Notes: generated by a model not told the origin, from the sequence alone. A stretch of DNA of 64,000 nt from Paenarthrobacter nicotinovorans (GCF_007670255.1 NZ_SZVS01000005.1:248001-312000); one strand, 5' to 3'; counted from the first letter of the stretch, positions 23,840 to 33,662 are shown. Program-made: numbers and translations.

Positions 23840-24027
23840 GACGCTGAAGGCAGGCTCTTGTCCGCCCGGACGGGAACGATCCTCTTAATGGCCAGTCCCA
23901 AAGCCAGCATGGCAAAGGCGGCCAGGGCGAACCAGAACAAATCGCCCGCCCCGGTCATCGCGAGCGTGCCTGATCCCATTCCGCCAGCGGCTGCTCCGGC
24001 AATGGGGTTTACTGGGTTGTTGTACAT
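23836..24027 (-). CDS. short LAxTG-tailed membrane peptide, 63 aa
   Basis: From ATG 24027 (an alternative start at 24066 adds 13 residues). GTLAMTGAG is followed by a hydrophobic helix (LFWFALAAFAMLALGLAI) and KRIVPVRADK. This is the complete sorting signal read by class E sortases (LAxTG, helix, positive tail), yet no signal peptide or body precedes it. It starts 7 bp after the glycosyltransferase stop, so the two are an operon. Its stop overlaps that of the GH16 gene by 4 bp. Confidence 0.65.
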   Translation of the reverse strand: MYNNPVNPIAGAAAGGMGSGTLAMTGAGDLFWFALAAFAMLALGLAIKRIVPVRADKSLPSAS

Positions 24028-24034
24028 CGGGGAA

Positions 24035-25165
24035 CTACCAAACTTTCTTACGGTTGAATGCTGCATCCAGGTACGCCTTGGCGTGGACGGCCTGGAGGAA
24101 GACGTCGATCACTGTTTCGTACATGGTTGCGGCCAGCAGCATGTACCTCCAGCCCCGGAAGCGCACAGTGATGATGCGTTCCAGGATGAAGATGCCGGTG
24201 ACTGCAACCCAGAAGGGCTGGAGGTTGAGTCCCATCCCTGAAATGAGTGCAAAAAGGATGGAACCAAAGTAGGCCAGCGTCACTACGACGCCGATCATTG
24301 AAAGGAACTGACGGCCCCAGTAGGGCCTGGTCACTTTGGTCCACCCGTATTGCACGCAGTTCTCCACCGCGCCCCGCTTCCACCGGAGCCGTTGTGCCCA
24401 CAGTTCACGCCACGTGGGCATGACCTCCGTGACCAGCGTGCAGTTGGCCGGAGAGGCTATACGGTAGCCCAGTGTCAGCAGGGCGAAGGAGAGTTCGTTG
24501 TCCTCGGTAAGGACGGACGTGTCGTAGATGCCGCCGTTGCCGTTGCCGGGCGGCAGTGTGCCCTGGAGGCGGGCCGCAGCGACGTCGCGAAGTGTCTTGA
24601 CGCGGAAGAGGGCAGCCGTGCCGGTCACCACCAGGCACTTGCCGTGGAGGCGCTTCACATCGCGGGCGTAGCGGGCGTATTCGTTTCGCTGGAGGTGACC
24701 GACGAAGCCGCCTCCGGGGCCGCCGCTGAAGACCCCGCCTACCGCGCCGAGCAGTTCGTCTCTGAGGAGGTTTGCCTTGGCGTTCTCAATGAAGTCCAGA
24801 GCCAACTGGGAGTCGGCGTCCTGGACCAGGATCAGGTCTTCGGGGTCGGCGTCGGGAAGCAGCCGGCTGAGGGCGAAGTTCAGTGCCCCCGCTTTCTTGT
24901 CCTTGTTCCCGACGGTGCGGATGACCTCTGCCCCCTGAGCCAGCGCGAGCTCTTCGGTGTCATCCGTGCAGTTGTCGGCCACCACGATCACGCGATCAGG
25001 CCGGTGGCTCTGGTTGTTCAGGGAGACGAGGGTTTCGGTGATGCCGGCGGATTCGTTGTGGGCCGGAACCAGCACGGTGACTACGCCACCGGCTGCACGG
25101 TGGGTTCCCCGTGGCGCCACGGCTGGGTCCGGTGCATCAGTGTGGACTGTGTTGTCGGTGAGCAT
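24035..25165 (-). CDS. family 2 glycosyltransferase, processive type
   Basis: 376 aa; ATG 25165 is chosen because GGAGGGG precedes it. The GT2 domain has VLVPAHNES, the nucleotide-sugar/metal site QDADSQ, the acceptor site TEDNELS and QRLRWKRG, the QxxRW motif of processive synthases (hyaluronan, chitin, cellulose, poly-GlcNAc). Two to four C-terminal membrane helices (IGVVVTLAYFGSILFALISG; FWVAVTGIFILE) are present. It should polymerise and extrude an exopolysaccharide. Together with the LAxTG peptide and the convergent GH16 hydrolase it forms a surface-polysaccharide locus. Confidence 0.88.
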   Translation of the reverse strand: MLTDNTVHTDAPDPAVAPRGTHRAAGGVVTVLVPAHNESAGITETLVSLNNQSHRPDRVIVVADNCTDDTEELALAQGAEVIRTVGNKDKKAGALNFALSRLLPDADPEDLILVQDADSQLALDFIENAKANLLRDELLGAVGGVFSGGPGGGFVGHLQRNEYARYARDVKRLHGKCLVVTGTAALFRVKTLRDVAAARLQGTLPPGNGNGGIYDTSVLTEDNELSFALLTLGYRIASPANCTLVTEVMPTWRELWAQRLRWKRGAVENCVQYGWTKVTRPYWGRQFLSMIGVVVTLAYFGSILFALISGMGLNLQPFWVAVTGIFILERIITVRFRGWRYMLLAATMYETVIDVFLQAVHAKAYLDAAFNRKKVW

Positions 25166-25361
25166 GGGGACCCCTCCGTTCCTGCGTTGATTGCGTTGTC
25201 TCATTTAGAGTTCCAACGCGAACGCAAGAAAGGGGCAGGCAAACCGTCAAGGAAAACTCAAGGTTTGCTCAGGACTTACCGGGAATCGAGTTCGTGGGAG
25301 TGGTGCGGGAACGGGGGAAATTTGCGGGTGGTTTCGCTTGCTTCCAGCGAACTCGCGCTTT

Positions 25362-25411
25362 AAACGCAAGAGGACGACGGCGGGAGGTCCCGGCGTCGTC
25401 CTCTTGCGTTT
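25362..25411. terminator. 18-bp perfect terminator stem
   Basis: AAACGCAAGAGGACGACG (25362-25379) pairs fully with 25394-25411; the loop is 14 nt. It lies 12 bp after the stop of the 56-aa gene on the minus strand and ends in TTTGTTT on the plus strand. Confidence 0.88.
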
Positions 25412-25423
25412 GTTTCGAGCTGC

Positions 25424-25594
25424 TTAGCGGCTCAGGGCAACCGTGAAGGTTTTCGGTCCGCTGAGGGTCACGGCGATTCCGCAGTTTTCAGCGGCAGCGC
25501 GGTGGGAGAGGGACTGGATGGCGGCATCGATGGTGTGGTCGATGGCCGACTTGTCCCAGATTTTCAGCGTGATGGAGTCAGTATGTGTCGTCAT
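25424..25594 (-). CDS. small conserved-looking protein, 56 aa
   Basis: ATG 25594; an upstream GTG at 25609 is possible. The product MTTHTDSITLKIWDKSAIDH ends ENCGIAVTLSGPKTFTVALS: an alpha/beta pattern with a single Cys and no membrane segment. It has its own strong terminator, which argues that it is expressed. Family not recognised. Confidence 0.6.
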   Translation of the reverse strand: MTTHTDSITLKIWDKSAIDHTIDAAIQSLSHRAAAENCGIAVTLSGPKTFTVALSR

Positions 25595-25774
25595 TGTCAG
25601 TACTTTCACTCAGGCCGTTGACAGCCCCAAGCCTCTTCGCCCGGGGCCGCATCCTCGTCGGTGAGGATTGCTGATTCAGCTTGTATGGGAACGGATTCCC
25701 TCATTCATGGTTCATGCTGCCCACCCCGAAAAACAAGCCAAACGGCCCAAGTGTGACCGATTACACGTTCCTCA

Positions 25775-26605
25775 TTACTCCGTGTAACCGGTGGCGGCAC
25801 TGCGCTCGCGCCACCGCTCAACCTCGGCCCGCATGGCTTCCTCCACGGCGTTGTAGGCGTAAACAGCGTCGGCTCCCAGCAGCAGGAACGCCGGTGTTTC
25901 GTCGGCCTCGACGGCACTGATGATCAGTTGCGCGGCCTTGTCCGGATCACCGGGTTGGGTGCCGTGGACGGTGTCGTTCTCCTTGCGGCGCTTGCCCGCG
26001 GTTTCGGCGTAGTCGTCGATGGCTTCGGCGGACTGAGTCAGGGACCGTCCTGCGAAGTCGGTCCGGAAACCACCCGGTTCCACGGCCGTCACGGTGATCC
26101 CGAGGGGTGCCAGTTCCTTCTGCAGGGAGCCCGAGATGCCTTCCAGTGCAGCCTTCGTAGCCGAGTAGTACCCCGAACCGGGAGGGCAGATCCGCGCCCC
26201 GATGGAGGAGATGTTCACGATCGCACCGGAACGGCGGGAACGCATGCCGGGCAGGACGGCCTTGATCATGGCGACGGGACCGAAAACGTTGGTGTCGAAC
26301 AAGGCCCGGACATCGGCGTCGTCGCCCTCTTCAACAGCAGCGCGGTAACCGTACCCGGCGTTGTTGACCAGGACGTCAACGACGCCAAAGCGTTTCTCCG
26401 CCTGCTTCACGGCCGCGTCCACCTGGGACTGGTTGGTGACATCGAGCGCTACGGCGAGTGCCGTCGTCGGGAACTCCGTGGCGAGGTCCTGCAGGGATTC
26501 AGTGTTGCGGGCGGTGACGACGGCGTTATCGCCTTTCGCGAGGACCGCTTGGGCCAGTGCGCGGCCAAGTCCCGTGGAGCAGCCAGTGATGAGCCAGGTA
26601 GTCAT
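25775..26605 (-). CDS. short-chain dehydrogenase/reductase
   Basis: 276 aa. A classical SDR: TGCSTGLG cofactor motif (7-14), NNAGYG (81-86), serine in NISS (133-134), and catalytic Y147-x3-K151 in GYYSATKAALE. EPGGFRTDFAG follows. R33 after the second strand (TARN) suggests NADP(H). It belongs to the group of oxidoreductases with SDR fold commonly labelled retinol dehydrogenase-like. Substrate unknown. Monocistronic. Confidence 0.92.
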   Translation of the reverse strand: MTTWLITGCSTGLGRALAQAVLAKGDNAVVTARNTESLQDLATEFPTTALAVALDVTNQSQVDAAVKQAEKRFGVVDVLVNNAGYGYRAAVEEGDDADVRALFDTNVFGPVAMIKAVLPGMRSRRSGAIVNISSIGARICPPGSGYYSATKAALEGISGSLQKELAPLGITVTAVEPGGFRTDFAGRSLTQSAEAIDDYAETAGKRRKENDTVHGTQPGDPDKAAQLIISAVEADETPAFLLLGADAVYAYNAVEEAMRAEVERWRERSAATGYTE

Positions 26606-26702
26606 GTGGTTCCTTTCATGGTTGACCTATCCAACTGAACGCTACTCCCCACGGCTGAGGGAGTGCCTGCGTTAACAGGTACTGACAGGGCCACTGTGAA
26701 GA

Positions 26703-28679
26703 TCAACCCACATGGACCCACGGCCGCCGGCTCACGTCCGGTTCTGCTTCCCGCAGGACTTCACGGGTGACAGGGGCGATCTCGCCCTCGCCCAGGAACA
26801 GGAAACGCAGCAGGTTGGTGATCGGGTTGCCTTCGGTCCAGCGGAAATAGATGTGGGGCATCAGGCCTGTGACATCGCGGATATGGAGCAGCACGGAGGC
26901 AATGGTGTTCGCCACCACCGGACCGTGGACCTCCAGGATCCGGTAGCCGTGGCGTTCGATGCCCTTGACGTAGAGCTCTGTCTCGAAATCGGAGGTGTCG
27001 TCCAGCACCACTTCCAGGAACATGCCGTGATAGTTGAGGGGGAGGTGGCTGACCTCGATGGCCGAGACCAGCTTCTCCCGGTACGCCTCGGCCGTGAGCC
27101 TGCGGGGCTCGTGGGCGATGAGCCGGATGGGACCTGAGTCGTCGTCGAGGATGAATTCGAGGGCGTTGCGGTCCATGTGGACATGCGTGGCGTGCAACTC
27201 AAAGGACCTCCGCACCCGGGACAGCAGGGAAATGCCGATGATTCCCGCGATGAACACGGCCGCGATCCGGATGCCTTCCGGGCGCTCCACGATGTTCGCC
27301 ACCGTGGTGTAGACGAAGACCGTGGCTATGGCACCGAAGGCAATGGTCCGCTTGCGTTGATGACGACGGCGGCTGGACAGCGTCACTGCCACGGCGGCTG
27401 AGGTCATGAGCACCAGGACGCCGGTGGCGTACGCACCGCCCTGGGCGTCGACGTCGGCATTGAAGACCACGGTGATGAAGAACCCCACCAGCGTGAAGAC
27501 GAGAACCAGCGGCCTGACTGCCTTGGCCCAGTCGGGAGCCATGCCGTAACGGGGGAGATAGCGCGGGACGAGGTTGAGCAGGCCGGCCATGGCGGAGGCC
27601 CCGGCGAACCACAGGATGGCGATGGTGCTGATGTCGTACACGGTTCCGAAACCGAGGCCCAGGTACTCGTGGGCCAGGTATGCCAAGGCGCGACCGTTTG
27701 CCTGGCCGCCCGTTTCGAACTCGCGCTCCGGGATCAGGACCACCGTGGTGAAGCTGGACGTGATGAGGAAGGAACTCATGATCAAGGCGGCTGTGGTCAG
27801 CATCCGCCGCGTACCCCGGATGCGGCCTGTGGGCTTGGCCTCGGTGTCTTCCGGATCGCCTTGGACTTGCGGCATCACGGCAACGCCGGTTTCGAAGCCC
27901 GAGAGGCCGAGCGCGAGCTTGGGGAAAACTATGCACGCGATCGCTATGGCCATGATCGGGTTGCCGTGCGAGGTCCACAGCAGCTGCCACCAATTCCCCA
28001 CCGCGGTGGGATGGGTGAGCACTTCCACCACCGTGGTGGCGACGACCACCACGTTCAGCCCGAGGTAGAGGACCACCAGGACAACGGCGACACCGATCGC
28101 TTCCTTGAACCCGCGCAGGAACACCGCCGCCAGGAGAGCCAAGAGGAACAAGGTCACCAGCACGTTCTGGCCTTGCAACCAGCCGGGCATGACCGGGTTC
28201 TGGATGAGGTGGGCTGTGGCGTCTGCAGCGGACAGGGTCATGGTGATCATGAAGTCCGTGGCTGCGAAGCCCAGGAGCACCAGGACCAGGAGCTTGCCGC
28301 CCCAGCGGGGGAGCAGCCGCTCCAGCATGGCAATGGAACCCTCGCCCCGGGGGCTCTCGCCAGCCACCCTCCGGTACACAGGCAGTGCACCGAGCAGGGT
28401 CACGGCAACCAGGACGATGGTGGCCAACGGCGAGATCACCCCGGCAGCAAGCGCGGCGATGGCCGGCTGGTAACCCAACGTGGAGAAGTAGTCCACGCCC
28501 GTCAGGCACATGACCTGCCACCAGTGGTGCTTCTTTTCATGGGCCGCGCTGACGCCGCCTGGCCCGGGGTGTCGCCCTTTGTTGTCCTGCAGGCCGAACA
28601 GGAGCCAGGTCCGGAACGATGTCCAGCCCTTGGGCCCCTGCGCTGACGGGTCTGCCGGGGGCCTGCTTAACGTGGTCAT
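26703..28679 (-). CDS. APC-superfamily permease with C-terminal soluble domain
   Basis: 658 aa from ATG 28679 (GGAGGAAACCC before it). The N-terminal ~55 residues are polar. About 12 membrane helices follow, beginning [20 protein letters not shown]; the unwound TM1 GYQP and the TM6 GFETGV region fit APC transporters. A cytoplasmic tail of ~180 residues ([20 protein letters not shown]) closes the protein. Long actinobacterial APC proteins of this plan are annotated as amino-acid transporters, but KimA-like potassium transporters share the permease-plus-tail layout, so the ion or amino acid cannot be fixed. Confidence 0.85.
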   Translation of the reverse strand: MTTLSRPPADPSAQGPKGWTSFRTWLLFGLQDNKGRHPGPGGVSAAHEKKHHWWQVMCLTGVDYFSTLGYQPAIAALAAGVISPLATIVLVAVTLLGALPVYRRVAGESPRGEGSIAMLERLLPRWGGKLLVLVLLGFAATDFMITMTLSAADATAHLIQNPVMPGWLQGQNVLVTLFLLALLAAVFLRGFKEAIGVAVVLVVLYLGLNVVVVATTVVEVLTHPTAVGNWWQLLWTSHGNPIMAIAIACIVFPKLALGLSGFETGVAVMPQVQGDPEDTEAKPTGRIRGTRRMLTTAALIMSSFLITSSFTTVVLIPEREFETGGQANGRALAYLAHEYLGLGFGTVYDISTIAILWFAGASAMAGLLNLVPRYLPRYGMAPDWAKAVRPLVLVFTLVGFFITVVFNADVDAQGGAYATGVLVLMTSAAVAVTLSSRRRHQRKRTIAFGAIATVFVYTTVANIVERPEGIRIAAVFIAGIIGISLLSRVRRSFELHATHVHMDRNALEFILDDDSGPIRLIAHEPRRLTAEAYREKLVSAIEVSHLPLNYHGMFLEVVLDDTSDFETELYVKGIERHGYRILEVHGPVVANTIASVLLHIRDVTGLMPHIYFRWTEGNPITNLLRFLFLGEGEIAPVTREVLREAEPDVSRRPWVHVG

Positions 28680-28774
28680 GGGTTTCCTCCCAGCCCTACG
28701 CTCATTCAATCTGAGCTGAACATAGCACCGCTAAGGATGCTTGGTACCGGACCGGGAGGATTCTTGATGAGTCC

Positions 28775-29311
28775 TTAACGCGGCAGGTCCAGCGTGTACA
28801 CCACCAGCTGCACCTTCGGCGCCGGCCGGGGCTTTTCCCGTTCAGGCCTGCGGACATAGCCCAGGCGCCGGTACAGGCTCTGGGACGGTTCGTTGTCGAC
28901 GGCGGTGTCCAGGACCACGCGCTTGGCACCTTGGGCCGTGGCGAGCCGTGCGGCCTCATCCATGAGTCGCTGCCCCAGCCCTGTCCTGCGGGTTTCCGGC
29001 AGCACCGCGAGCAGCCTGAGCTCAGCTTCGCCTTCTTCCGCCTGCCGGCTCAGGCGCGAACCGTAGGGCAGCAGGCTCGCCGTCCCCACTAGGCGACCTG
29101 TCTCCGTGTCTTCAGCCACCAGCAGGACGCCTTCGTCCGCACGGGCCGCCGCGTCGAGCAGCAAGTTCAGGCGCTCGCCGTCGGGCTGATGGGCGCCGGG
29201 AAGATGGTGGCCGAAGCCTTCGTACGTCAGCCGACCCACGGCGTCGTACTCTTCGTGGCGGGCCTCGCGGATCACGTAGGTGCCGGTTGCGGCGGTTGCT
29301 TGGGTGGTCAT
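28775..29311 (-). CDS. GNAT N-acetyltransferase
   Basis: 178 aa, ATG 29311 after AAAGGAC. The acetyl-CoA loop is LPETRRTGLGQRLMDEAARL (Q/R-x-x-G-x-G/A region) and the C-terminal strand has LYRRLGYVRR. Cotranscribed with an LLM monooxygenase (26-bp gap) and metQ. In Bacillus, yxe and ytm sulfur-salvage operons pair a GNAT that N-acetylates S-modified cysteine with an LLM monooxygenase that cleaves the C-S bond; the same logic is plausible here (inference). Confidence 0.87.
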   Translation of the reverse strand: MTTQATAATGTYVIREARHEEYDAVGRLTYEGFGHHLPGAHQPDGERLNLLLDAAARADEGVLLVAEDTETGRLVGTASLLPYGSRLSRQAEEGEAELRLLAVLPETRRTGLGQRLMDEAARLATAQGAKRVVLDTAVDNEPSQSLYRRLGYVRRPEREKPRPAPKVQLVVYTLDLPR

Positions 29312-29337
29312 CTTTGTCCTTTCGACGACGACGGCGG

Positions 29338-30699
29338 TCAGCGTGCGCGGGCCGCGGCGGGTTCCGGCCGGGAAGCCAGGCCAAGGTGCGATTTCAGGGT
29401 GCTGCCTGTGTACTCGGTACGGGCCAGGCCGCGTTCCTGGAGGATCGGAATGACCCGGGTGGTGAAACGCTCCAGGTCCTGCGGGAGGAGGGAGAACATG
29501 AGGTTGAAGCCGTCGGCGGCTCCCTCGGCATGCCATCGTTCCAGGGAATCGGCGACATGTTCGGGGCTGCCGATGAAGTCGTAGTTCCGTTTGTCTCCGG
29601 TGAGGATGGAGTAGAGATCCTTGAGGGTCACCTCATGTTCACGTCCCCGGATCTGTTCGCCGGCGGAGCGGAAGTCCGTGCGCGGGTTGGTGATGCCGGG
29701 AATGCCCGACTGTTCAACGGTGGCGTCCGGGCCGAGGCCTGTGAAGTCGATATGTCCTGCGAAGTACTCCTGCAGGAAGTCAATCACCTGCTGGTCAGTG
29801 ATGAGATTGTCCAGTTCGCGGATGCGTTCCAGTGCTTCGTTCCGGCTGTCGGCGACGATGGGGGAGATGGCTTGGTAGACGTAGATCACGTCGGGGTTCC
29901 GGCCGAACGTTTCTGCCAGCGCCCGCACCGAATCCCGGTAACGCCGGGCCTGCGGGATATCCGGGTGGCTGGCGAACAGGGCGTTGGCGAAGCGGGCGCC
30001 CAAACGTTGTCCCGGGCCGGACGTACCGGCCTGCGCCAGGAGTGGCGAGTGCTGCGGGGATGGGCCGATATTGAGCGGGCCGGCCACTTTGAAGAATTCG
30101 CCCTCGTGGTTGAGGCGGCTGAGCTTGTGGCGGTCGAAGAATTGGCCGTGCTCTTTGTTGTACAGGAAAGCGTCAGGGTCCCAGGAATTCCACAAACCCT
30201 GCGTGACTTCCACGAATTCCTCGGCACGCTGGTAGCGGAGGCCGTGTTCGAAGTGCTGGTCGGCGCCGTAGTTTCCCGCTGTGCTGTTGGTCAGGTCCCG
30301 TGTGGTGACGATGTTCCAGCCCACCCTGCCGCCGCTGATGTGGTCTGCTGTGAGCGCTGCGCGGGCGAAGTTGTACGGCTGGTCGTAGGACGTTGACGAG
30401 GTAGCGATCAGGCCGATCCTGTCCGTCACTGCGCCCAGGGCCGTGACCAGGCCGATGGGGTCGAAACGGTTGAGGATGCCCGGGTTTGAAGTCTCGTCAA
30501 TGGCAAGGGAATCGCCCAGGAAGATCGCGTCGAACTTCGCATCCTCGGCCGTTTTGGCCAGTTCCACCTGATGCGCGAAGTCGATGCTGGCCTGCGGGAA
30601 TGCCGTTTCGTGGCGCCAGGAAGCCAAGTGGATGCCCGTCCCTACCAAGTAGGCGAAGAAGTGGATCTGCCGGCGTTCGTTGGCGAGGTGCTGGTTCAT
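29338..30699 (-). CDS. LLM-class FMN-dependent monooxygenase, NtaA/SnaA type
   Basis: 453 aa; ATG 30699 is used because AGGAAACC precedes it. Typical of the NtaA/SnaA/DszA group are FFAYLVGTGIHLASWRHETA, FDAIFLGDSL, DHISGGRVGWNIVTT and the closing YEG-like TEYTGSTLKSHLGL. These enzymes use FMNH2 from a separate reductase and O2 to cleave C-S or C-N bonds. It lies 76 bp downstream of metQ and 26 bp before a GNAT gene, as in organosulfur-salvage operons. No flavin reductase gene is seen in the window. Confidence 0.9.
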   Translation of the reverse strand: MNQHLANERRQIHFFAYLVGTGIHLASWRHETAFPQASIDFAHQVELAKTAEDAKFDAIFLGDSLAIDETSNPGILNRFDPIGLVTALGAVTDRIGLIATSSTSYDQPYNFARAALTADHISGGRVGWNIVTTRDLTNSTAGNYGADQHFEHGLRYQRAEEFVEVTQGLWNSWDPDAFLYNKEHGQFFDRHKLSRLNHEGEFFKVAGPLNIGPSPQHSPLLAQAGTSGPGQRLGARFANALFASHPDIPQARRYRDSVRALAETFGRNPDVIYVYQAISPIVADSRNEALERIRELDNLITDQQVIDFLQEYFAGHIDFTGLGPDATVEQSGIPGITNPRTDFRSAGEQIRGREHEVTLKDLYSILTGDKRNYDFIGSPEHVADSLERWHAEGAADGFNLMFSLLPQDLERFTTRVIPILQERGLARTEYTGSTLKSHLGLASRPEPAAARAR

Positions 30700-30775
30700 G
30701 GCGTGGTTTCCTGGTGTTCCTGGCATGGCTGAGGGGCGGCTGGCTGTGTGGCGCAGCGGGCCGCCCCTCAGACGA

Positions 30776-31660
30776 TTACTTGGTCTTCTTGATGGCTGCT
30801 TCTTCGGCGGTCAGGACTTCCTGCAGCTTGGCAGCGGTCCAGTCGGCCTTGAATTGCAGGTTTCCGTCGTTGAGTTTGGTGACAGAGGCTTCAACTTCGG
30901 GCGTGTGGTAGGCGTCCACGATCTTCTTCCAGACGGGATCGTCCTTGCGGTCGGCCTTCACCACGAAACCGTTAATGTAGGGAGCCAGGGACTCGGAGTT
31001 CAGGTCTTCCTTGAAGATGATTTTGTCGTCGCCCAAGCCGCCCTTCTGGGCCTGCGTGTTATTGACGACGGCGGCCTCCGTGGTGCCCTTGAGCGCGTTC
31101 ACTGTCTGGTTGCTGTCGACGGGGACAACCTTGACCTTGCTGGAGGTGATCTCAGCTGGGGTGGACAGCGAGTTGCCGCCATCCTTGAGCTGCAACAGTC
31201 CGGCAGTCTGCAGGTTCAGCAGGGCACGGGCCTGGTTGGTGGGGTTGTTCGGGATCGCAATCTCAGCGTCGGCGGGAAGCTCGGCCACGGACTTGTACTT
31301 CTCGGAGTAGAGGGCCAGCGGGTACACGGCAGTGGCGCCCACCGGGACGAGTGTGCCGTTGCTGTTGACGTTGAACTGGGAGAGGTACTTCAGGTGCTGG
31401 AACAGGTTGATGTCCACTTGGCCTTGCTGGGTGGCGGTGTTGATCTGAGCGCCGTCAGTGAAGTTCTTGACCTCCAGGTCGACGCCCTGGTCCTTGAGCT
31501 TGTTCTTCAGGATGGTCCAGTGCTCTTCGGCGCCATCGTCCACCCCGATGACCACCTTGGTGTTTCCGGAATTCGAAGAGCCTCCCGCAGCACCCCCGCA
31601 CGCGGACAACGACAAGGCGGCAATGAGGCCGACGGCGGCGACTAACAGGCGGTTCTTCAT
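30776..31660 (-). CDS. metQ: methionine-type ABC transporter substrate-binding lipoprotein
   Basis: 294 aa, ATG 31660. The signal peptide ends in the lipobox LSACGG. The NlpA/MetQ fold is evident: GAEEHWTILKNKLKDQGVDL, INLFQHLKYL, AIPNNPTNQARALLNLQ and PYINGFVVKADRKDD. It binds D/L-methionine or related sulfur compounds outside the cell for the MetNI complex, whose genes start on the other strand 219 bp away. Placing metQ divergently and with an LLM monooxygenase is unusual and hints at a substrate other than plain methionine. Confidence 0.92.
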   Translation of the reverse strand: MKNRLLVAAVGLIAALSLSACGGAAGGSSNSGNTKVVIGVDDGAEEHWTILKNKLKDQGVDLEVKNFTDGAQINTATQQGQVDINLFQHLKYLSQFNVNSNGTLVPVGATAVYPLALYSEKYKSVAELPADAEIAIPNNPTNQARALLNLQTAGLLQLKDGGNSLSTPAEITSSKVKVVPVDSNQTVNALKGTTEAAVVNNTQAQKGGLGDDKIIFKEDLNSESLAPYINGFVVKADRKDDPVWKKIVDAYHTPEVEASVTKLNDGNLQFKADWTAAKLQEVLTAEEAAIKKTK

Positions 31661-31879
31661 GGTGCTTCTCCGTACAAGGGTATTGATGCGAATGGAAGGT
31701 ACGGGGTGTTCCCCCTGCCTCACGCTAGGCAGTTGCGTGCACCGGAATCGAGCGGGCCCGCAACACTTCGACGCCTGCCGTCAAGGAAAGAAACCGCAGG
31801 TCACAGGGGGTCACCGGGTTCGATCCGGGAGTGGTGTCGCTGTTGGAATGAGGTCCCAAACAACCTCAAGGAGGCTCCG
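31661..31879. promoter_or_regulatory. divergent promoter region of metQ and metNI
   Basis: The 219 bp hold a hairpin CTGCCT-N6-AGGCAG (31715-31732), a likely metQ -10 TAGCGT within it on the minus strand, and GAGGT-N8-ACCTC (31849-31866) just before the AAGGAGG of metN. A tRNA T-arm-like string near 31818 is not part of a tRNA. No clear SAM riboswitch is recognisable here. Confidence 0.4.
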
Positions 31880-32983
31880 TTGAGCGCCATCGTCTCCCTG
31901 CGCGGAGTCAGTAAACAATTCCCGGTCCCCGGAGGCCGGACCGTGAACAAGGGTGCTGCTCCGGTGCGCGCCGTCGACTCCGTCACCCTGGACATTGAAG
32001 AAGGAACGGTCGTCGGGATCGTTGGATACTCCGGCGCCGGGAAGTCCACGCTGGTGCGGCTGCTCAACGGACTGGAACGTCCCACCGAGGGGCAAGTGAT
32101 CGTCAAAGGGCAGGACATCTCTTCTTTGCCGGAAAGCCAGTTGCGGAAAGTCCGGTCCGGGATCGGCATGATCTTCCAGCAGTTCAACCTGCTCAAGTCC
32201 CGCACCGTCTTCGGCAACGTGGCCTACCCCTTGAAAGTTGCCGGCTGGCCCAAGGAGAAGATCCGGCCCCGTGTGGAGGAACTCCTGGAATTCGTGGGGA
32301 TCGCCGACAAGGCAGGCACCTACCCGCGGCGCCTTTCCGGTGGGCAGCAGCAAAGGGTAGGCATTGCCCGTGCGCTGGCCAACGCCCCGGACATTCTCCT
32401 CGCCGACGAAGCCACCAGCGCCTTGGACCCCGAAACCACAAGGGATGTACTGCGCCTGCTGCGCCGTATCAACAAGGAACTCGGCACCACCGTGGTGGTC
32501 ATTACCCACGAAATGAACGTGGTCCGCGAGATTTGCGACACCGTGGTGATGATGGAATCCGGGCGCGTTGTGGAATCCGGGCCCACCTACTCCGTGTTCG
32601 CAAACCCCCAGAGCCCCTCCACCCAGCGCTTTGTGTCCACCGCGGTCCACGGAACCCCCGAGCCCGAGACGGTCCAACGGCTCTCGGCCGCTCACCCGGG
32701 GTTGCTGGTCTCGGTGGGCATTTCCGAAGCCGCGCCCACTCCCTTGGTCGCTGCCACCTTTGAGCGCCACGGCGTCGGCTCCAGCGTGGTCTTCGGCGGC
32801 GTCACCGAAATCCAGAACCGCATCCTGGGCACGCTCACCTATGAACTCACTGGCAGCGACGCATCGATTGACGCGGCGCTCGCCGAACTGGGTGACGTCA
32901 CCGCCGTCGAACGCCAAATTCCGACGGCGGCACCCACCGAAACTGGCGTACCGAACCTCGCCACTGTTGGAGAGAAAGCATGA
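31880..32983 (+). CDS. metN: methionine-type ABC transporter ATP-binding protein
   Basis: 367 aa. The TTG start at 31880 is fixed by AAGGAGG 5-6 nt upstream and by homology beginning SAIVSLRGVSKQFPV. Walker A GYSGAGKS, signature LSGGQQQRV and Walker B ILLADEATSALD are complete. The C-terminal ~100 residues form the NIL ligand-sensing domain (VSVGISEAAPTPLVAATFER, IQNRILGTLTYEL) that lets methionine inhibit uptake in MetN proteins. Overlaps metI in ATGA. Confidence 0.95.
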   Translation: MSAIVSLRGVSKQFPVPGGRTVNKGAAPVRAVDSVTLDIEEGTVVGIVGYSGAGKSTLVRLLNGLERPTEGQVIVKGQDISSLPESQLRKVRSGIGMIFQQFNLLKSRTVFGNVAYPLKVAGWPKEKIRPRVEELLEFVGIADKAGTYPRRLSGGQQQRVGIARALANAPDILLADEATSALDPETTRDVLRLLRRINKELGTTVVVITHEMNVVREICDTVVMMESGRVVESGPTYSVFANPQSPSTQRFVSTAVHGTPEPETVQRLSAAHPGLLVSVGISEAAPTPLVAATFERHGVGSSVVFGGVTEIQNRILGTLTYELTGSDASIDAALAELGDVTAVERQIPTAAPTETGVPNLATVGEKA

Positions 32984-33642
32984 CCACCGACTGGACCACC
33001 CTCCTGCCCGTCCTGGGCGAATCCTTCCAGCAGACCATCTACATGGTGGTCATCACCGTGCTGCTCAGCGGACTGGCCGGGTTGGTGCTCGGTGTGACGC
33101 TGTACGCCACGCGGCCCGGGAATCTGTTTGCCAACAAGGCCGTGTTTTCCGTGCTCAACTTCCAGGTGAACATCATCCGGCCCATCCCGTTCATCATCTT
33201 CATCACGGCCATCGCTCCTCTGACGCTGATCATCATGGGAACCACCATCGGCACCACTGCGGCGATCCTGCCCATGGCGCTGATGGCCGGCGTCGTGATC
33301 GGGCGGGTGGTGGAACAGAACCTGGTGGCGTCCGATCCCGGCGTGGTGGAAGCTGCCCGGGCCATGGGCGACAGCCGCCTGCGCATCCTGTGGGCCGTGG
33401 TGATTCCCGAGTCCTTGGCGCCGCTGATCCTCGGCTACACCTTCATGATCATCGCGATCGTGGACATGTCCGCCATGGCCGGGTACATCGGCGGCGGCGG
33501 GCTGGGCAACTTCGCCATCATGTACGGCTACCAGCAGTTCAACTGGGAAGTCACGCTGGTCACGGTGCTCATCATCATCGTCATGGTTCAGGCCGCGCAG
33601 TTGCTGGGCAACTTCCTGGCCCAGCGAATCCTTCGCCGCTAA
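32980..33642 (+). CDS. metI: methionine-type ABC transporter permease
   Basis: 220 aa, about five membrane helices. The coupling loop EAARAMGDSRLRILWAVVIPESLAPLI is the EAA motif of MetI. It overlaps metN by 4 bp and is followed by an LLM monooxygenase at 20 bp, so the three are cotranscribed. With MetQ from the divergent unit it forms a complete importer. Confidence 0.95.
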   Translation: MTTDWTTLLPVLGESFQQTIYMVVITVLLSGLAGLVLGVTLYATRPGNLFANKAVFSVLNFQVNIIRPIPFIIFITAIAPLTLIIMGTTIGTTAAILPMALMAGVVIGRVVEQNLVASDPGVVEAARAMGDSRLRILWAVVIPESLAPLILGYTFMIIAIVDMSAMAGYIGGGGLGNFAIMYGYQQFNWEVTLVTVLIIIVMVQAAQLLGNFLAQRILRR

Positions 33643-33662
33643 GTTTCTTTGGAGATTTTGTA

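Noticed and set aside
31815..31840. GGGTTCGATCC string resembling a tRNA T-arm
   Set aside because: No acceptor, D or anticodon arms can be folded around it, and the T-stem pairs poorly; it is not a tRNA gene or an obvious attachment site.
32568..33662. Upstream extension of the LLM gene at 33663 in the same frame
   Set aside because: The extension overlaps metN and metI in another frame and has no family similarity; the ATG at 33663 with TTGGAG upstream matches the N-terminus expected for the family.
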